The notes under the pieces: model-generated
Told to the model about the DNA's origin: nothing
The model's database searches: none
The model's input: only the letters and a program-made list of their open reading frames with translations
Shown: positions 26,593 to 38,821 of the stretch, in pieces
Layout: each line of letters starts with the position of its first letter
Position numbering within the stretch: the stretch's first letter is position 1
Assembly: GCA_900239685.1 (NCBI GenBank)
Contig: OENT01000045.1
Span: 62,001-126,000, forward strand
Length of the DNA: 64,000 nucleotides
DNA from: Rotaria macrura
Taxonomy: Eukaryota; Rotifera; Eurotatoria; Philodinida; Philodinidae
Direction of reading: 5' to 3'
Program-made: the position numbers and the translations under genes

Positions 26593-27192
26593 ATAGAGAA
26601 ACAAGAACAATTAACAAAATTCGAAGCCTTTTTTTCCTTTGATTTGTGATTTAATTCACATATCTAATTTTTTGAACAGATGTAATAGATGAACTTTCTT
26701 TTATTTGCTTATTCGTTCTATTATTGTGATAAGAAGCGGAAATGAGGAAAAATTCAAAGTTGATGATAGATGTTGTCCTGCTGTGAGAATATGGCATGAC
26801 CAACATATAACAATAGATCATCTTTCAGCACTAAACTTATTGATTGGTCAAAATAAGCAAAATAGAGACGAGAGAAGAAAAAATAAATGAGAAAACAGGA
26901 TCGATTGATAGGAAAGAAGAACATTTCTACATTTCATGATGGACACATCACGTATCGTTCACTTGTTCATTCAATATTTACCAGATATTTTTAGAAAAAG
27001 TAAGAATTGAAGATTTCATGTGTTTTGTTATTATTGTCATCCACAATATGTATGCATATATTTTTTTCTTGAATAGAATTATGTCATAAAGAAACTTCTT
27101 ACTCACAGGTATTCATATTCCTATTCAGTTGATCGTGATATCTAAATTCGTTTTTGTAGAATTTCACTAGTCAATGTTCTTTATTCGCATCT
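26593..27192 (+). other. 3' flank of the GPCR gene
   Basis: Contains an AATAAA near 26882. A short open stretch beginning at an ATG near 26940 (MDTSRIVHLFIQYLPDIFRK) ends at a GTAAGA donor and could be a first exon of the following gene. I could not find an acceptor that keeps its frame open into 27193, so it is not called. Confidence 0.35.
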
Positions 27193-27522
27193 ATGTCTAA
27201 TATTCATAATCATGATGAAGAACATTTTATATATGATAGTGATGGTTATTTATTATTAATGGAAACAACTCGATCAAATCTTTCATTATTTAATGTTAGC
27301 TGTGATTCACTTCTTTTTCAAGACCATGCATATTTCAGTACAAAATCAAAACAACAATCATTTAACACAAACAAACATTATCATAGCTCAATAGATATTC
27401 ATGTAGATGTGAAGAAGACGAATCATCGTTCAACAATGATTCTCTCGGATGAGATGGTATCTTTACCAACGAAAACCTTACAACGCTGGAAAGGACATGA
27501 ACTATTGAATACGTGTGCTTAA
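27193..27522 (+). CDS. Small hypothetical protein
   Basis: A 109-aa ORF of polar composition, rich in His, Ser and Asp, without a signal peptide or membrane segment. The frame stays open upstream to a good acceptor (TTTTTGTAG at about 27151-27159), adding NFTSQCSLFAS before the first Met, so the ORF may be the terminal exon of a longer gene. I recognise no family. Codon use (GAT, CAT, TTA, CGA) resembles the neighbouring genes. Confidence 0.4.
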   Translation: MSNIHNHDEEHFIYDSDGYLLLMETTRSNLSLFNVSCDSLLFQDHAYFSTKSKQQSFNTNKHYHSSIDIHVDVKKTNHRSTMILSDEMVSLPTKTLQRWKGHELLNTCA

Positions 27523-29300
27523 GAAACATTTTCTCTTTTTAATTTCTAAAAAAAACAATACAGGTATAAATATCACATTGATAATTTCTACTAAATAGAA
27601 AATTTTAACATTCATAGCGTTCAATCTAGTAGTATAGAGTACTGTAACCAATTGAAATTTGAATTTTGTATGATCACTATAATCGCCAGTACAGTCTATC
27701 GTGTTGCTCTCGATGTTGTTGAACTTCAATAGCCTAGAGGTGTATTAGTTACCAATTAATAATATTCAGAATATGTATCTATTTCCGATTGGAAAAGTTC
27801 ATAGTGCATATTAAAGAATACTTCAGAAATGTTGAACTCGACTGGCTTCACTCAACAAAGAATTATATTTTACTTTGAACGAAAGATGAGTTAATGACAT
27901 TGTTAGTAGACCACTGCAAAATATCTCATCCATCAATTCCATTAAGGCAATCAACGGAACAATGAATGCATTCGTATTGTGTTTTTCGAATTCTCCTACA
28001 GAAACATATGGTCGACATTTGAGTTTATATATTTGTCTGCATTTCTTCTTTTACATAGTTTAGATATAGAGAAATCCAAAGGTATGACTTGCATTTTAAT
28101 ACATGAAAGAAAAGATGTTGATCGTATATACATGTGTCATATTTCGAAAATTCAATCTATATTCAATATTTTTATGTCGATAAATTACCTTGTCACATGA
28201 CAACATTCAAGTTTCAATGTGAAAATCAAGAATTGAACTTTCCAAGAAATTTAATAATCAATTTTTCTTCATAAATAAAATCTAGATTCATAATTAGTAC
28301 GATAAAATTAATGTCAAAGAGTTTCACTTAACGTTATGTGAGTTGCATCTATATAGTTAGAGGGTAAGATCTATTTGAATTTTTTTTCTTCTTTTTTACA
28401 TATAGTCAATAAATAAGTATTGTTGTTCAATGATTTGTTTCTTTCACTATGAATATTTTTGCCTGTTATATAATACGACAAACTTCATACCGACAATATT
28501 ATAGACAAATTTCTTTCGTCAACAAAGAACCGAATTTCTTCTTCTTCAAATGAGAAAAAGGATAATAAATCGAAAAAACTGTTTTCTTATGGACTCTTCG
28601 TATTTACAAGATTTCATCAATGTTAACATTCAAAATAGTACATTAAAAAATAGGTGCATAGTTTTATTAATGCACATGACATTTTTACTAGTTTAGAAGG
28701 TCATTAGGCTTTTATATGGTAAATGGAATGGGATATTTTAATGAATTGATACTTCTTTAAGCATCTGACACAATAGAACATTATTTGAAATGTGTAAACT
28801 AAATCTTATGGAACAATTGTTAGTTGACGACTAAAAACAAATGATTTATAATTTCAATAATACTTCAAATATAGATAACAGTTGCTACAGTTTAATATTA
28901 ACAATTTGTTTTAATAAAAATTGAAGATGAATCTTTCTTGTAGATCAGTAGATGAGAATGGCTAGTTGAAACGATATTATAAAAATGATGATAAGAGAAA
29001 ATCGAAAAAAAAATGACGTCAAACAAATCTTAATAACAAGTCAGCTTATTTTATTGTAATTCTTTGCTTATAAGTATATTGTGTAATTTCAGCCGATTAG
29101 ACTCAAACTACGTTCTAAAACATGAAATTTAGTTTCTACCTATGATCAAAAGTAGAATCTATAGGAGAGAAGTCGAGCCGATCTATTTTTATTTTTACAA
29201 AAATCAATTGACAGATACAAATTTCTAAGTTTTCAACTTCAATATATTGAATGAGTTTTTACTATATCGATTTTCTGTTTTACTAAAATGAAGGAGATTT
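27523..29300. other. Convergent intergenic region
   Basis: Lies between the small plus-strand ORF and the 3' end of the SLC5 gene. AATAAA on the minus strand near 29190 is a candidate polyadenylation signal for SLC5. ORFs at 27502-27729 (minus) and 27979-28200 (plus) have no recognisable features. Confidence 0.45.
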
Positions 29301-32300
29301 TTAAAGAATAGCATCTTGTTCAATAGCTGGTTCTTCCGTTGTATTTATATTCTTCTCTATGGATTTCTAAAGAAACATTAATAAAATAAAATTCAATGAT
29401 TAATAGAAAAATAGCACGGCAAGAAAATACTTTATGTTTCGAATGGAATGGAAGTATCATTTTCCATGATAACAATAAAGATTTATCTATTGTCTTTGGA
29501 TCGTTCGAACCTATAAAATATCTATGAGTATTGAAATTCATGAATATAAAAATGGATATCTACCAAAAACTAGAGTTCCCAACAAACTAATAATAACAAT
29601 AATGACAATAGCATTAACAGAATACCACATGACAGATATTGAATAAATTGGTAATAGAGGATTTGAACTACATCATCAATTAAATAAATTTCTTTTATCT
29701 TATCGAACAACGATGATTACTTTCGATTTATTTGAATAGATTGATTGACATTAGTTGATGATATGCATCCATTAGTTGATATAGGCAATCGTCCATCTTT
29801 TCCTATGTGTGGTTTAACTGATAGAATAGCACCAACAAGTATCCATATTTGAAATGATAAACAACAAATAAAAGCAACCAGAATGCTCTAAATATTTGAT
29901 AATCGATTCAATCAAATGTATAGAAGAAATTTACGGAAAATTATCATACTCGACTATTAACTCGTGGTAAAAAAAATCCTATTAAAAAAACTCCAAGTAT
30001 AGGTGCTGCAAATGAACCGTTTATTTGGAAAACTATCTATTTGTTATACAATAAAAGAAATCAATATGAAAAAATAGAACTAGTTACCACTATAATATTA
30101 TTGCCTAAAAACGATGTCATGTATGCCATAAATATAACAAAACAACCAATAAATACAGCTAGAAGAGAAGAAAATTTGAATCAACAAAATACAGTAGATG
30201 TCTCGGATGGAATATTCTCTCATAAGTTTTTACAACAAACGCATATTCAAAGAAAAAGATGCTTTCAGTGTTCGTCGAGTACAACTACACGTCGATTCTT
30301 TAATTATCATTAATTGTATTATGTGAAGAAATTTTATTTTTGAGTTCTGTTAGTAAAACGATAACACTATACAATACTCGTTTTCATGAGAGAGATGTTC
30401 GAACAGTAACTGAGTAATAGGTAATGGAGATTTCATACATTAACAAAACAACATTAACATCAAATTATAATTTTTCTCTCAATAGCTATTTTTAGACAAG
30501 AAAACATCGATTCCTCGCGAGTCTTTATCAATCAATAATTAGCTATGCGCAAGTGGATGGTCGACTCTATTTTCATCGTCTCAATCATGGAATCGGTGTT
30601 TTTTCCTCGCGTTATTTTTATGATTGATATATCAAGCGTGACAGTGAAGTTTTTCATATCTCACTATACATCAATGTCCACGAAAAAGAGAAACATAAAA
30701 CTTTATTAATGTGAAAACTATAGGGAGGAAATTCAGTTAGACTGTTCATCCATATGTATCGAAAAGCATTTGTACTTACATAATATCTTTGAAATGGCAG
30801 CTTGTTTTTCATCTGATATTAAATTGCCTACTGATACTCTTTTGTATATATCTTCGAGAAAAACAGTTGTTACACTATTTATTCCACTAGAGATAGTACT
30901 CAATGATGCACTTAAAACTGAAGCGATGAATAAACCTGTCAAGCCAGGAAATCGGCCCAATGTTTCAATAATAAATAATGGATAAAGCTAAAGAGGAAAG
31001 AAATTTGTATTGAATTTGAATTCAATGTTTCTTATATTCGTACTTGATCAGGTTTAGATATCAATTTAGCTCTTAGAGGATCACATTGATTATATTTTGC
31101 ATATAGAAGAAATCCAACTGATGTACAAAGAAACAGCATCATGGAACACATTATAAAATTAGTCCAAGCAACTCTAAAATCAACTGAAAGAATTGAGATT
31201 GATTTTTATCCAGTGATACATACTTTTGTGCAGCACGTGTATTTTTTACACATAGATAACGTTGTGCTTGCGTTTGTAAACAAGAATAGACAGCTGTAGC
31301 ATTTAAGCCACCACCAATAATCACACTCCAAACAGTATATCGAATCGATGGATCCAATGAAATTCTAGTGATGTCATAAAAATGAAAATATTCATTCATA
31401 TTTATCTTCTTCCGTGAAATGACACATACGTTGATAGTTGAATTCGATTACCATCGATAACACTTTTAAGAACATTTTTTATTCCACCAGCATCATAAAA
31501 GCCTACAAAAAAAAATAAACAATAATAATGTAAACGAGAGATAAATGTAGAATATATATATTTATCATACCGAATATAACAGATAGAATAACTCCGAGAA
31601 ACATCATTATAGTTTGTATAACATCAGTCCATATGACTGCTTTCATTCCACCCTTTATGATTTAATCGATTCAATTATAACATATTAGGTATATGCGTTG
31701 ACTACATACAATACTTGTATAGATTGTACAAATAATTCCACATGATCCAACTGCTAACCATATATGTAAACCAGTTACTTGACTTAGTGCTAAACTTGGT
31801 CCATATAAAATAACAGCAATGTAAAAGATCTAAACAAAATTTTAGTTTTCACATATCATTCAATTGATATCTATCGAAAAATAAAATGCTCATGAATGTT
31901 ATGTCGGTAATAAATCAAGAATCAACTTGGGTAGTCGCATATGATTTGCACTAATCTTTCATAACGAGTCCTTGAAACTGTTTAAGTTTTGATAAAAAAT
32001 TTCGATAGAATTAATTATTCAATAAAATAAATTTTCTTTGTATGAGACGTCAAAGTTTAGTCCATTGATTCTTGATCACTGATTAAAAAAAGTTGTACAC
32101 ATAAGACTTTGTACATGTAGACTCCAATAGTAACAAATCATTTCAGGTTTGAAGATATTCAATGGTTCAATGTCAGTATTTCTTAGGTATGTTGTCAACC
32201 ATCATCGGATACAGAACAAATCAAATATTCTGTTTCATTAGAGTGAACGTATAATTTCTTTTCTAATTGAAATACAAATATGATCGATCGACTAAACATA

Positions 32301-33315
32301 GACAATTGATACTGTTTGATTGCTTCTACCAATGATAATTGATCAATCCATTAAAATCAAAAATCTCAATGAATTCTTCTTTAAATCTCGAATGAAATAC
32401 CCTAAAAAATTTGTTTCGTTCTTTACATTGACATCGAAGAAGAAGATGTTTTTTTTTTATTCAAAGATTCTATGAACAATATAATTTGACAATAGAAAAA
32501 CTCAATACTATCGTTTTTAAAAGTAGTCTACCGAGATCTAATCGTACTCTAATGAAATCATGATGTTTAATTTTGACTAGGAAAAATTTTTCATATATCT
32601 CTCTGTTTCCATTGTTAAATTATTACAAAAATATTCATAGATTCTCTATTTTTAAATCGAGTTGCTAGTTTCTTGAACTATTACTGACCGTCACTATCAT
32701 ATATATGACTGTTATAAGAATACGAATCGTTAATGAAAAACGTTGTTCAAGATACTAAAATGATGGACAATGTTTATTTCATCATGTTACAATTAATTAA
32801 CATACGGCATAGATACTTAAATTTCCTGTTTGATGAAACATTGGAATAAATAAATTTGCTGTTAAATAAGTACCAATAAAATACGCAAAAACTATGACAA
32901 ATATATATTTATGTTTCTTAAACTTAGATTTGACAAAGAAAATAACATACTCCAATAAACATACATTGTTCCATATGAATATATTTCAAGTGGAATACCA
33001 AGTAAAGTTGCTGCTGACATAAGACTTGCTAATAAACTCATAGCCGTCGGTAAAATCTTTTAAATATAATAATATTGCAATGTTATGTTAATTCTATAGG
33101 TAAGAATAGAGTTTGATGTACCTTCATTCGTCCATCAGCAATAAGAAATTCATGTGTTGTCAATGGTTTCGATCGAAAACAGCCTTGATAAATACCGATA
33201 CCCATGGAAAAACCTTAAACGATCATAAATAAAAAGTAAAAAGAAATTAATTTATACGGATAAACTAACTTAGAAGTAATATCAACATGCCGTAATCAAC
33301 CCATCCGAGATACAT
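29301..33315 (-). CDS. SLC5-family sodium-coupled solute transporter (SMCT/SMVT/iodide-symporter-like)
   Basis: A complete plasma-membrane Na+ symporter of 574 aa. Seventeen exons join with no phase break (minus order): 33315-33270, 33213-33122, 33056-32951, 32891-32806, 32754-32689, 31829-31710, 31652-31571, 31502-31430, 31364-31224, 31173-31044, 30987-30780, 30158-30088, 30036-29950, 29887-29721, 29667-29564, 29510-29431, 29366-29301. Diagnostic blocks in family order: VDYGMLILLLS, TTHEFLIADGRM, MSLLASLMSAATLLGIP, YLEQRFS, YGPSLALSQVTGL, GGMKAVIWTDVIQTIMM, IQRYL-like QAQRYL, KPDQLYPLFIIETLG, FPGLTGLFIASVLSASLSTISSG, and LPIST-GC near the C-terminus. The ordering and the LSTISSGINS segment (the family's Na+-site helix) fit SLC5A5/6/8/12-type carriers of monocarboxylates, vitamins or iodide; the substrate cannot be decided. 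The ATG directly follows a splice acceptor, so an untranslated first exon is likely. It ends slightly short of the ~610 aa usual in this group. Confidence 0.92.
31830..32688 (-). other. 859-nt intron in the SLC5 gene
   Basis: The longest intron of this gene; most others are about 50-75 nt, and one of about 620 nt lies at 30159-30779. It separates the YLEQRFS exon from the IFYIAVILYGP exon and has no recognisable insert. Confidence 0.6.
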
Positions 33316-36083
33316 CTAAAATAATCATAGGTTAGTATGTTACAAATTAATCAAACATACGTTTGTTTATTTCTTGCTTTGAAAATACTAAATCAGCTTT
33401 TTGACAGAAGAAATAACTTCTCATGCACACATACATATACGATTATTCGATAGACTTATTACGAAAGAAAAATGGCGTCCGTCAATCATTACGTACAGAT
33501 TGTTGTTGATAAGAAAAAATACTGTCAGTATTACGTATTCGTGATATACATAAGAAAAACGAAACAAATGCGTGAAAATTAATCCTACTAAACGAAAAAA
33601 GAAGCTCAACGCTTACATATATTATAAAAGTTAATATTCATAGGTTTCATCGATGCATTGTAATTCGTGTTTCATTCTTTTCGATTTAAAGGTATTAAAT
33701 GCAGATATTCGATCGAATATGACATAGCATAGTCATATTCGTATAGCGATAGAAGTCAGAAAATGTTCATGTGTGACAGAAACACAAATCAAATGGGCTT
33801 ACTCGTGTTTCAAAGACGTATAACAATGCGTTCCAATTATTGGTTGCACCTTGACGCGTCCAGTTCTTAAGTGCTTCTCACAGTTGCAAAGGCAAAGACG
33901 CGATCGATTACTTTTTTAAATTATGATCGTGTACATGTACACATCACAAAAGGTCGATATTTTTCAAATCAACTGTATGAAACTATTCTTATTTTCGTAA
34001 AAGATAACCATTGTTAATTAATTAATACTCACTCTTCAATGGAAGAAACATGTGTCGCGATGTATAAAAAAATATTTAAATGAAAATATTCCAAAAAATA
34101 GAGTATATTCTAGAACGCGGAGATCATGTTGGATTATACTGGAGCTTGTGAGAAGAAGAGCAACTACAGTTTCTGTCTGTTTTATCGATATAGCTACTTG
34201 TGCAGTTCTTTAGATTCAATTGGATTCGTGTACGAAAAATATACAAATATGTTTCATAATTATGTAATTCGTCCAGTTTTGATTTATTTTTCATATTTCA
34301 AAGTTTGGGAATATTCTTTACTGTTCTATAATCTTCTTGAATGTTCGAAAAACACTAAACACGTCGAAGAGAAAAAATTGACGTACGATGAACATCAACA
34401 CGGTGAATATATACATTTATTGTATAAGAATAATTGATATGTATTTACTAGTAAAATAAATTCTATCAGTATTTTCTTTCACGTTTTATAATGTATGGTA
34501 TAATACTAATGATGCTACTTTATTGATAAAGTCTGAAAATTGCTCGACAACAGTATTTGAAATTGCAGTTATATATAAATAGATGTGCAATACAAGCAGA
34601 AACATAAAAATGTAACACTGAATAAAAATGACTAGTCTATTTTCAACATGGCTATACGAACAACTAGCTATGGCATTTAAATTATTTATTTTATTCTTTT
34701 AGACGAAAATTATTTTTTCTTGATTTTTTCTTGTCAGTCGAAACCATGTTCATCATGTGGGAAATTTTCATACTGATTTCTTGCCATTGCGAGAAATTTT
34801 TCCTTGACGAATAATCAAGGCAAATTTTTTTTTACGTCACCTATGAATAATCGCTATGAAAAAGTAATTGGCTTAGGAAGAATCAACTTTTTAAAGAATA
34901 TTGGATAAAGATATATCCATGGTAAGTTCTTGAGTTCTGTAATGGACTTAAACGATGGAATATTTGATAGAGTCTCGTACATGTATATCGCAAAAATAAT
35001 ATCAATCACCTATTAAACGATCACTATAAGATAGACATAGGAATTTATGAAAATAATTAAACGATAACGTATTCGTAATGAATTCGTTCAGATTTAGTGA
35101 TTCATTTCAAGTCAGAAATTTTGAACTATTGGAGAAGCACGCAAACACACACATTAGTTGCTAAGCATAAGAGATTTTATACAGAACTTGTATACATCTT
35201 AAACTCTAGGATATCCTAAGATATACATAGGTAGCGTTGTAGTAATAGCCAATCTAGTGCACTCAGTGTCGTTTCTCAGAATGACACATGTTTCACCTTC
35301 GTTCAAAGTCACATTTCACTGAAATGAAAATACTTATTGAACCGCATACTCCTTTGAATGGCGGGATCACAGCATTTTTACGTCGTAGACTGACCAAGAA
35401 ATTAGCCATCGACTAAACAGGACTACTGACCAAAATCTGTCCATGTCCGAAAATGATCTGAAAATTGATTTCAAATAAAAAATCTCGTCAAAGTAGAAAA
35501 TGTTTCATAGATCTATTTTTGTACCCGGATAACCATACGTATTTAAGAAAAAAATTGTTTTTTCTAGCTAAAATGAATGCCTTTTCAAACGAATCGAATT
35601 GGAGACACTGATCAAACATGTACTTTTTTTAAAAAAACACAACGAATAATCAAGGAGATCAATGAGATTGGCGGAAAATGGAACAAAACACATTTTTCGC
35701 CAAGGGAGATTATTTTAATATCCGTACATAGTTCATAAAAGAACAAGATTATTCGCTAGCCGAGTTTTCAATCTATCAGAACGTACATGAAGTTTTTGCA
35801 TATGTGTTATGATTTGAACCGCTCATGCTTAAATTCTACCTCAGATGGATTGTGTAATCATCAACATTAAGTTTTGAAGGTTCTCCAAAATGTTATCTAC
35901 TTTAATCCAGGAATCAATTAAATGAACTGCTTTTAATGATACTCTTCAGAGTGTTTTTACATTTCCCATGTGAATATTCTGAATACAATGAGATAATTTG
36001 TGTTAAGTGATGGAATAATATTTGACAATCTTACGGAAAATCAATTTATGGCGCAAAATCTTGGATAGATAATTTTTAGGGAA
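33316..36083. other. Gene-poor intergenic region
   Basis: Holds the SLC5 promoter side and, at 34126-34437, one weak ORF listed separately. Nothing else was recognised. Confidence 0.4.
34126..34437 (+). CDS. Doubtful small ORF
   Basis: A 103-aa ORF from an ATG, rich in Tyr, Phe, Ser and Cys, with no recognised motif. A TATAAAAAAA stretch at about 34062 lies 64 nt upstream, a spacing like that of the GPCR gene. In this AT-rich context that may be chance. Included only as a candidate. Confidence 0.2.
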   Translation: MLDYTGACEKKSNYSFCLFYRYSYLCSSLDSIGFVYEKYTNMFHNYVIRPVLIYFSYFKVWEYSLLFYNLLECSKNTKHVEEKKLTYDEHQHGEYIHLLYKNN

Positions 36084-36547
36084 TCAAAATGCAAGGGGGA
36101 AACGGCGGATTTCGGATCTTATCGCGATTTTTGGATTTTCAGATTTTGAAAATCACAAAATCCACCTGCAATATTCTCTTGAAAATGAAAGCATTTCGAG
36201 CTGAAATTTTTTTTCATATGTAGGTCTTGTGGTTCTTAGAATGTTCTAAAAGTTTCAGCGTCAACAGATGTTTTCTCCTGAAGATAGTGCGATTGCAAGC
36301 AATACTCATATTTCGCAGCACTATCAGAAATTGCTTTTTTCTTGAGAGTTGGTTATCTTAAGAAGAAAACATTCTTTTACATTGAAACTTTCAGGATATT
36401 TTAAGAACCACGAGGACTACACATGATAAAAATTTCAGCTCGAAATTCCTTCATTTACAAGAGAACATTGTTGGTAAATTTTGGGATTGCTTTCGGATTT
36501 TCGGGTTGCCAATCCCGAAAATCTGTTGTTTCTCCCTTGTCAAAATC
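36084..36547. mobile_element. hAT-like MITE (448 bp) with 8-bp target duplication
   Basis: The element spans 36092-36539. Its ends are CAAGGGGGAAAC and GTTTCTCCCTTG, an inverted pair differing at one base. It is flanked by TCAAAATG (36084-36091) and TCAAAATC (36540-36547), a 7/8 match. An 8-bp duplication with CA(A)GGG-type termini is the hallmark of hAT transposons. Nearly the whole element folds on itself: arms ~36092-36295 and ~36340-36539 pair through landmarks such as ATTTCGAGCTGAAATTTT, GTGGTTCTTA and AAAGTTTCA, and GATAGTGC...GCACTATC closes the centre. There is no coding capacity, so it must have been mobilised by a transposase encoded elsewhere. Confidence 0.85.
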
Positions 36548-38514
36548 CTGTTCATGATTTAATGTAAATGGTACTACATTCAAATTAAAAACTCATTCCC
36601 TATGGTCACATATACCATTTGAAGACTACGAACACAAGCTGACTATGCACTTTCATAAACAAAAAAACAATCTACGTCGACTAATCCCGTATTAAATGAA
36701 TCGTACTTCTTGACTATTCAGGTCATTTTAAAACATATGGCATATATCAACAGTACTATATATCTCTTCAATTTTTACAGATGGTAGGAAGGGAAAATTT
36801 ACGAAATAAATTGTCGAGTATCATGTATATTCGAGTATCAAAAAAGGAGCACATTTTCAAATGTACAATGCAACTTTGAAAAATATAACGTATGTATCAA
36901 TCTATTCAATTAAAAGTAGAATCTTGTTTTATGTTCAGTCCTAGAAAAAGTTTGAAGGAGATTACGATGAACAAACTATTTTCATTCTCGTTTAAAGTTG
37001 TTGTGAACGAAAGCAAAACAATGATCTTGATGAAAAAAGTTCCGTTCTTATGAAGGATAGTGGTTGTACTTAATAGTATAACTAGGATTGGTATTTTATT
37101 CTACAATTGAGCGTTGAATTATGCCGATTAATAAAGTTTCATTAGAAAACATTCTGGAAAATCCTGTTCACATTATGTGAAACAAATCGAGAAATAAAAA
37201 TTTACCTTGAGTCAATATCAAAAGTCGATCACTTTGTATAGCTTTTTAAATTGACTAAGAAGTTTAGTTTCGACGTGTTTATTAATTTTTACGTTTGACA
37301 AATATTGTGACAAGCATTATATTAAAATTTTAAGTAAATTCAATAATTTAATAGTTTGATTAATAAACGTCGAGATCAATGTACTTTCCATGAATAGTTT
37401 AATTGAAAGAATCATATTTGATAAATCGTTGCTAAGTATGTTTAAAATGTGCCTTTTTAAAATTTACCGAAAACTATTTATTATTCATCTATGACGCAAT
37501 CCAATATTCTTAAACATTGAGATAAAGTTCTTGATTTAGAAAGACATTTAAATATTTGACAAGTTCGACCTATTCGGAACGATTCTAATACAGTAGTTTT
37601 ATATCGATTCAGCCCTTTTCAGTTAAAAGGCTTAGATATGAACGTTGGCACATGTTTCTTTTAAACATATGATCATCCTTCATTCTCTTCAAAGAGTCCT
37701 ACACCTTAAAAATTCAAGACATGTCACTATGTATGCTGTTACAAGTTGTTCATCATATGACGTTTTCATAAGTTTCTTTCATTTCTCAGCGATTACTTGT
37801 GAGACTATCTTCAAATTAATTGGTTTCTTCAACGTATGAAATCATCTAGAGATCCGAAATAACTCAATAACAGTATATAGGTGAAAGAAATTTAATTGTG
37901 TATTTGAATTGGGAAAATTTCATGAAAATATCTGAAACTGAAATTTCATTTTTTTTTAAATATCTATTATTGACTCGTTGTATATTCTCTCATCCCATTG
38001 AAACAACAACTAAATGATATATTTTCACAGAAGAAGAGTATAAGTATTTTTTTTGAAGTAAAGCTTCTGTATGTGAACGTGTTTGAATAATCTGCCATAA
38101 TCATTTCTCATAATTAATTAATTCAAAGTTCATGACTTGTCAACTCGTAAAATATTTAAGGTTGTTTGATTTTGTTAAAAGCACAATTACATTTTCATCG
38201 GAAAGAAACTGTTTAAGCTTGACAAAATACAAATGTATAGATAGATAGAATAGATAATTATATCTATTAATGATTGGGTGTTTAAAGGATCTATCGTGAA
38301 ACATTATAGAAATGCGCGCAACTAACATTAAATATTCGATTTTTCAACTTTAACACATTCATGCATAATGATTAAAAACATTATTACCAATTTATGACTG
38401 GGAAACAGTTGATCTTTGTCGTAAGGTGAGGGAAAATAGATTAAAAAAAAATACAACTTGAAAACTATCCGACTAGAACTTTAATGTCAACAATAAGAAC
38501 TAATCGAATTGAAC
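36548..38514. other. Gene-free AT-rich region
   Basis: ORFs at 37645-37839 (plus) and 38140-38328 (minus) are short and featureless. No other structure was noticed. Confidence 0.45.
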
Positions 38515-38821
38515 TAGTGGCGGAGCCAGAGGGTGATTGAGAGCGGCTTAAACAGCCCTTTCCCTCCGGAAACATTTTCTACCGATGCATTTTCCTCACT
38601 TTTCACTTTGTCAAATTATTTCAGTCATTCTGTGAATATTGTTCTTTTTGCCAAATGTTTCTTGAGTCTCATGAAACTTACTTTTTTAGCTCATCAATAG
38701 CAAACCACTGAACATCAAGCAATTCATTCATTGAGTTGTTGGAAATCGGTTGGCTAGCTATACAAATCATTCTAAGAAAAAAAGTCAGCGACAAATAGAC
38801 AATATATACACACCGCCACTG
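38515..38821. mobile_element. Possible short hAT-like non-autonomous element
   Basis: TAGTGGCGGAGCCAGAGGG at the left end resembles the [C/T]AGTGGCGGA-type termini of many hAT families, and CCGCCACTG at 38813-38821 is its inverse over 8-9 bases. The sequence just inside the left end is GC-richer than its surroundings. The flanking 8-mers do not match, so either the target duplication has decayed or the pairing is chance. No coding capacity. Confidence 0.4.

Noticed and set aside
26940..27000. Possible first exon (MDTSRIVHLFIQYLP...) with GTAAGA donor before the 109-aa ORF
   Set aside because: Both plausible acceptors downstream give an in-frame stop before 27193, so the join is not supported.
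30041..30313. 90-aa plus-strand ORF
   Set aside because: It lies antisense to SLC5 coding sequence and its intron and has no motif of its own.
30770..30985. 71-aa plus-strand ORF
   Set aside because: Antisense shadow of the SLC5 exon 30780-30987.
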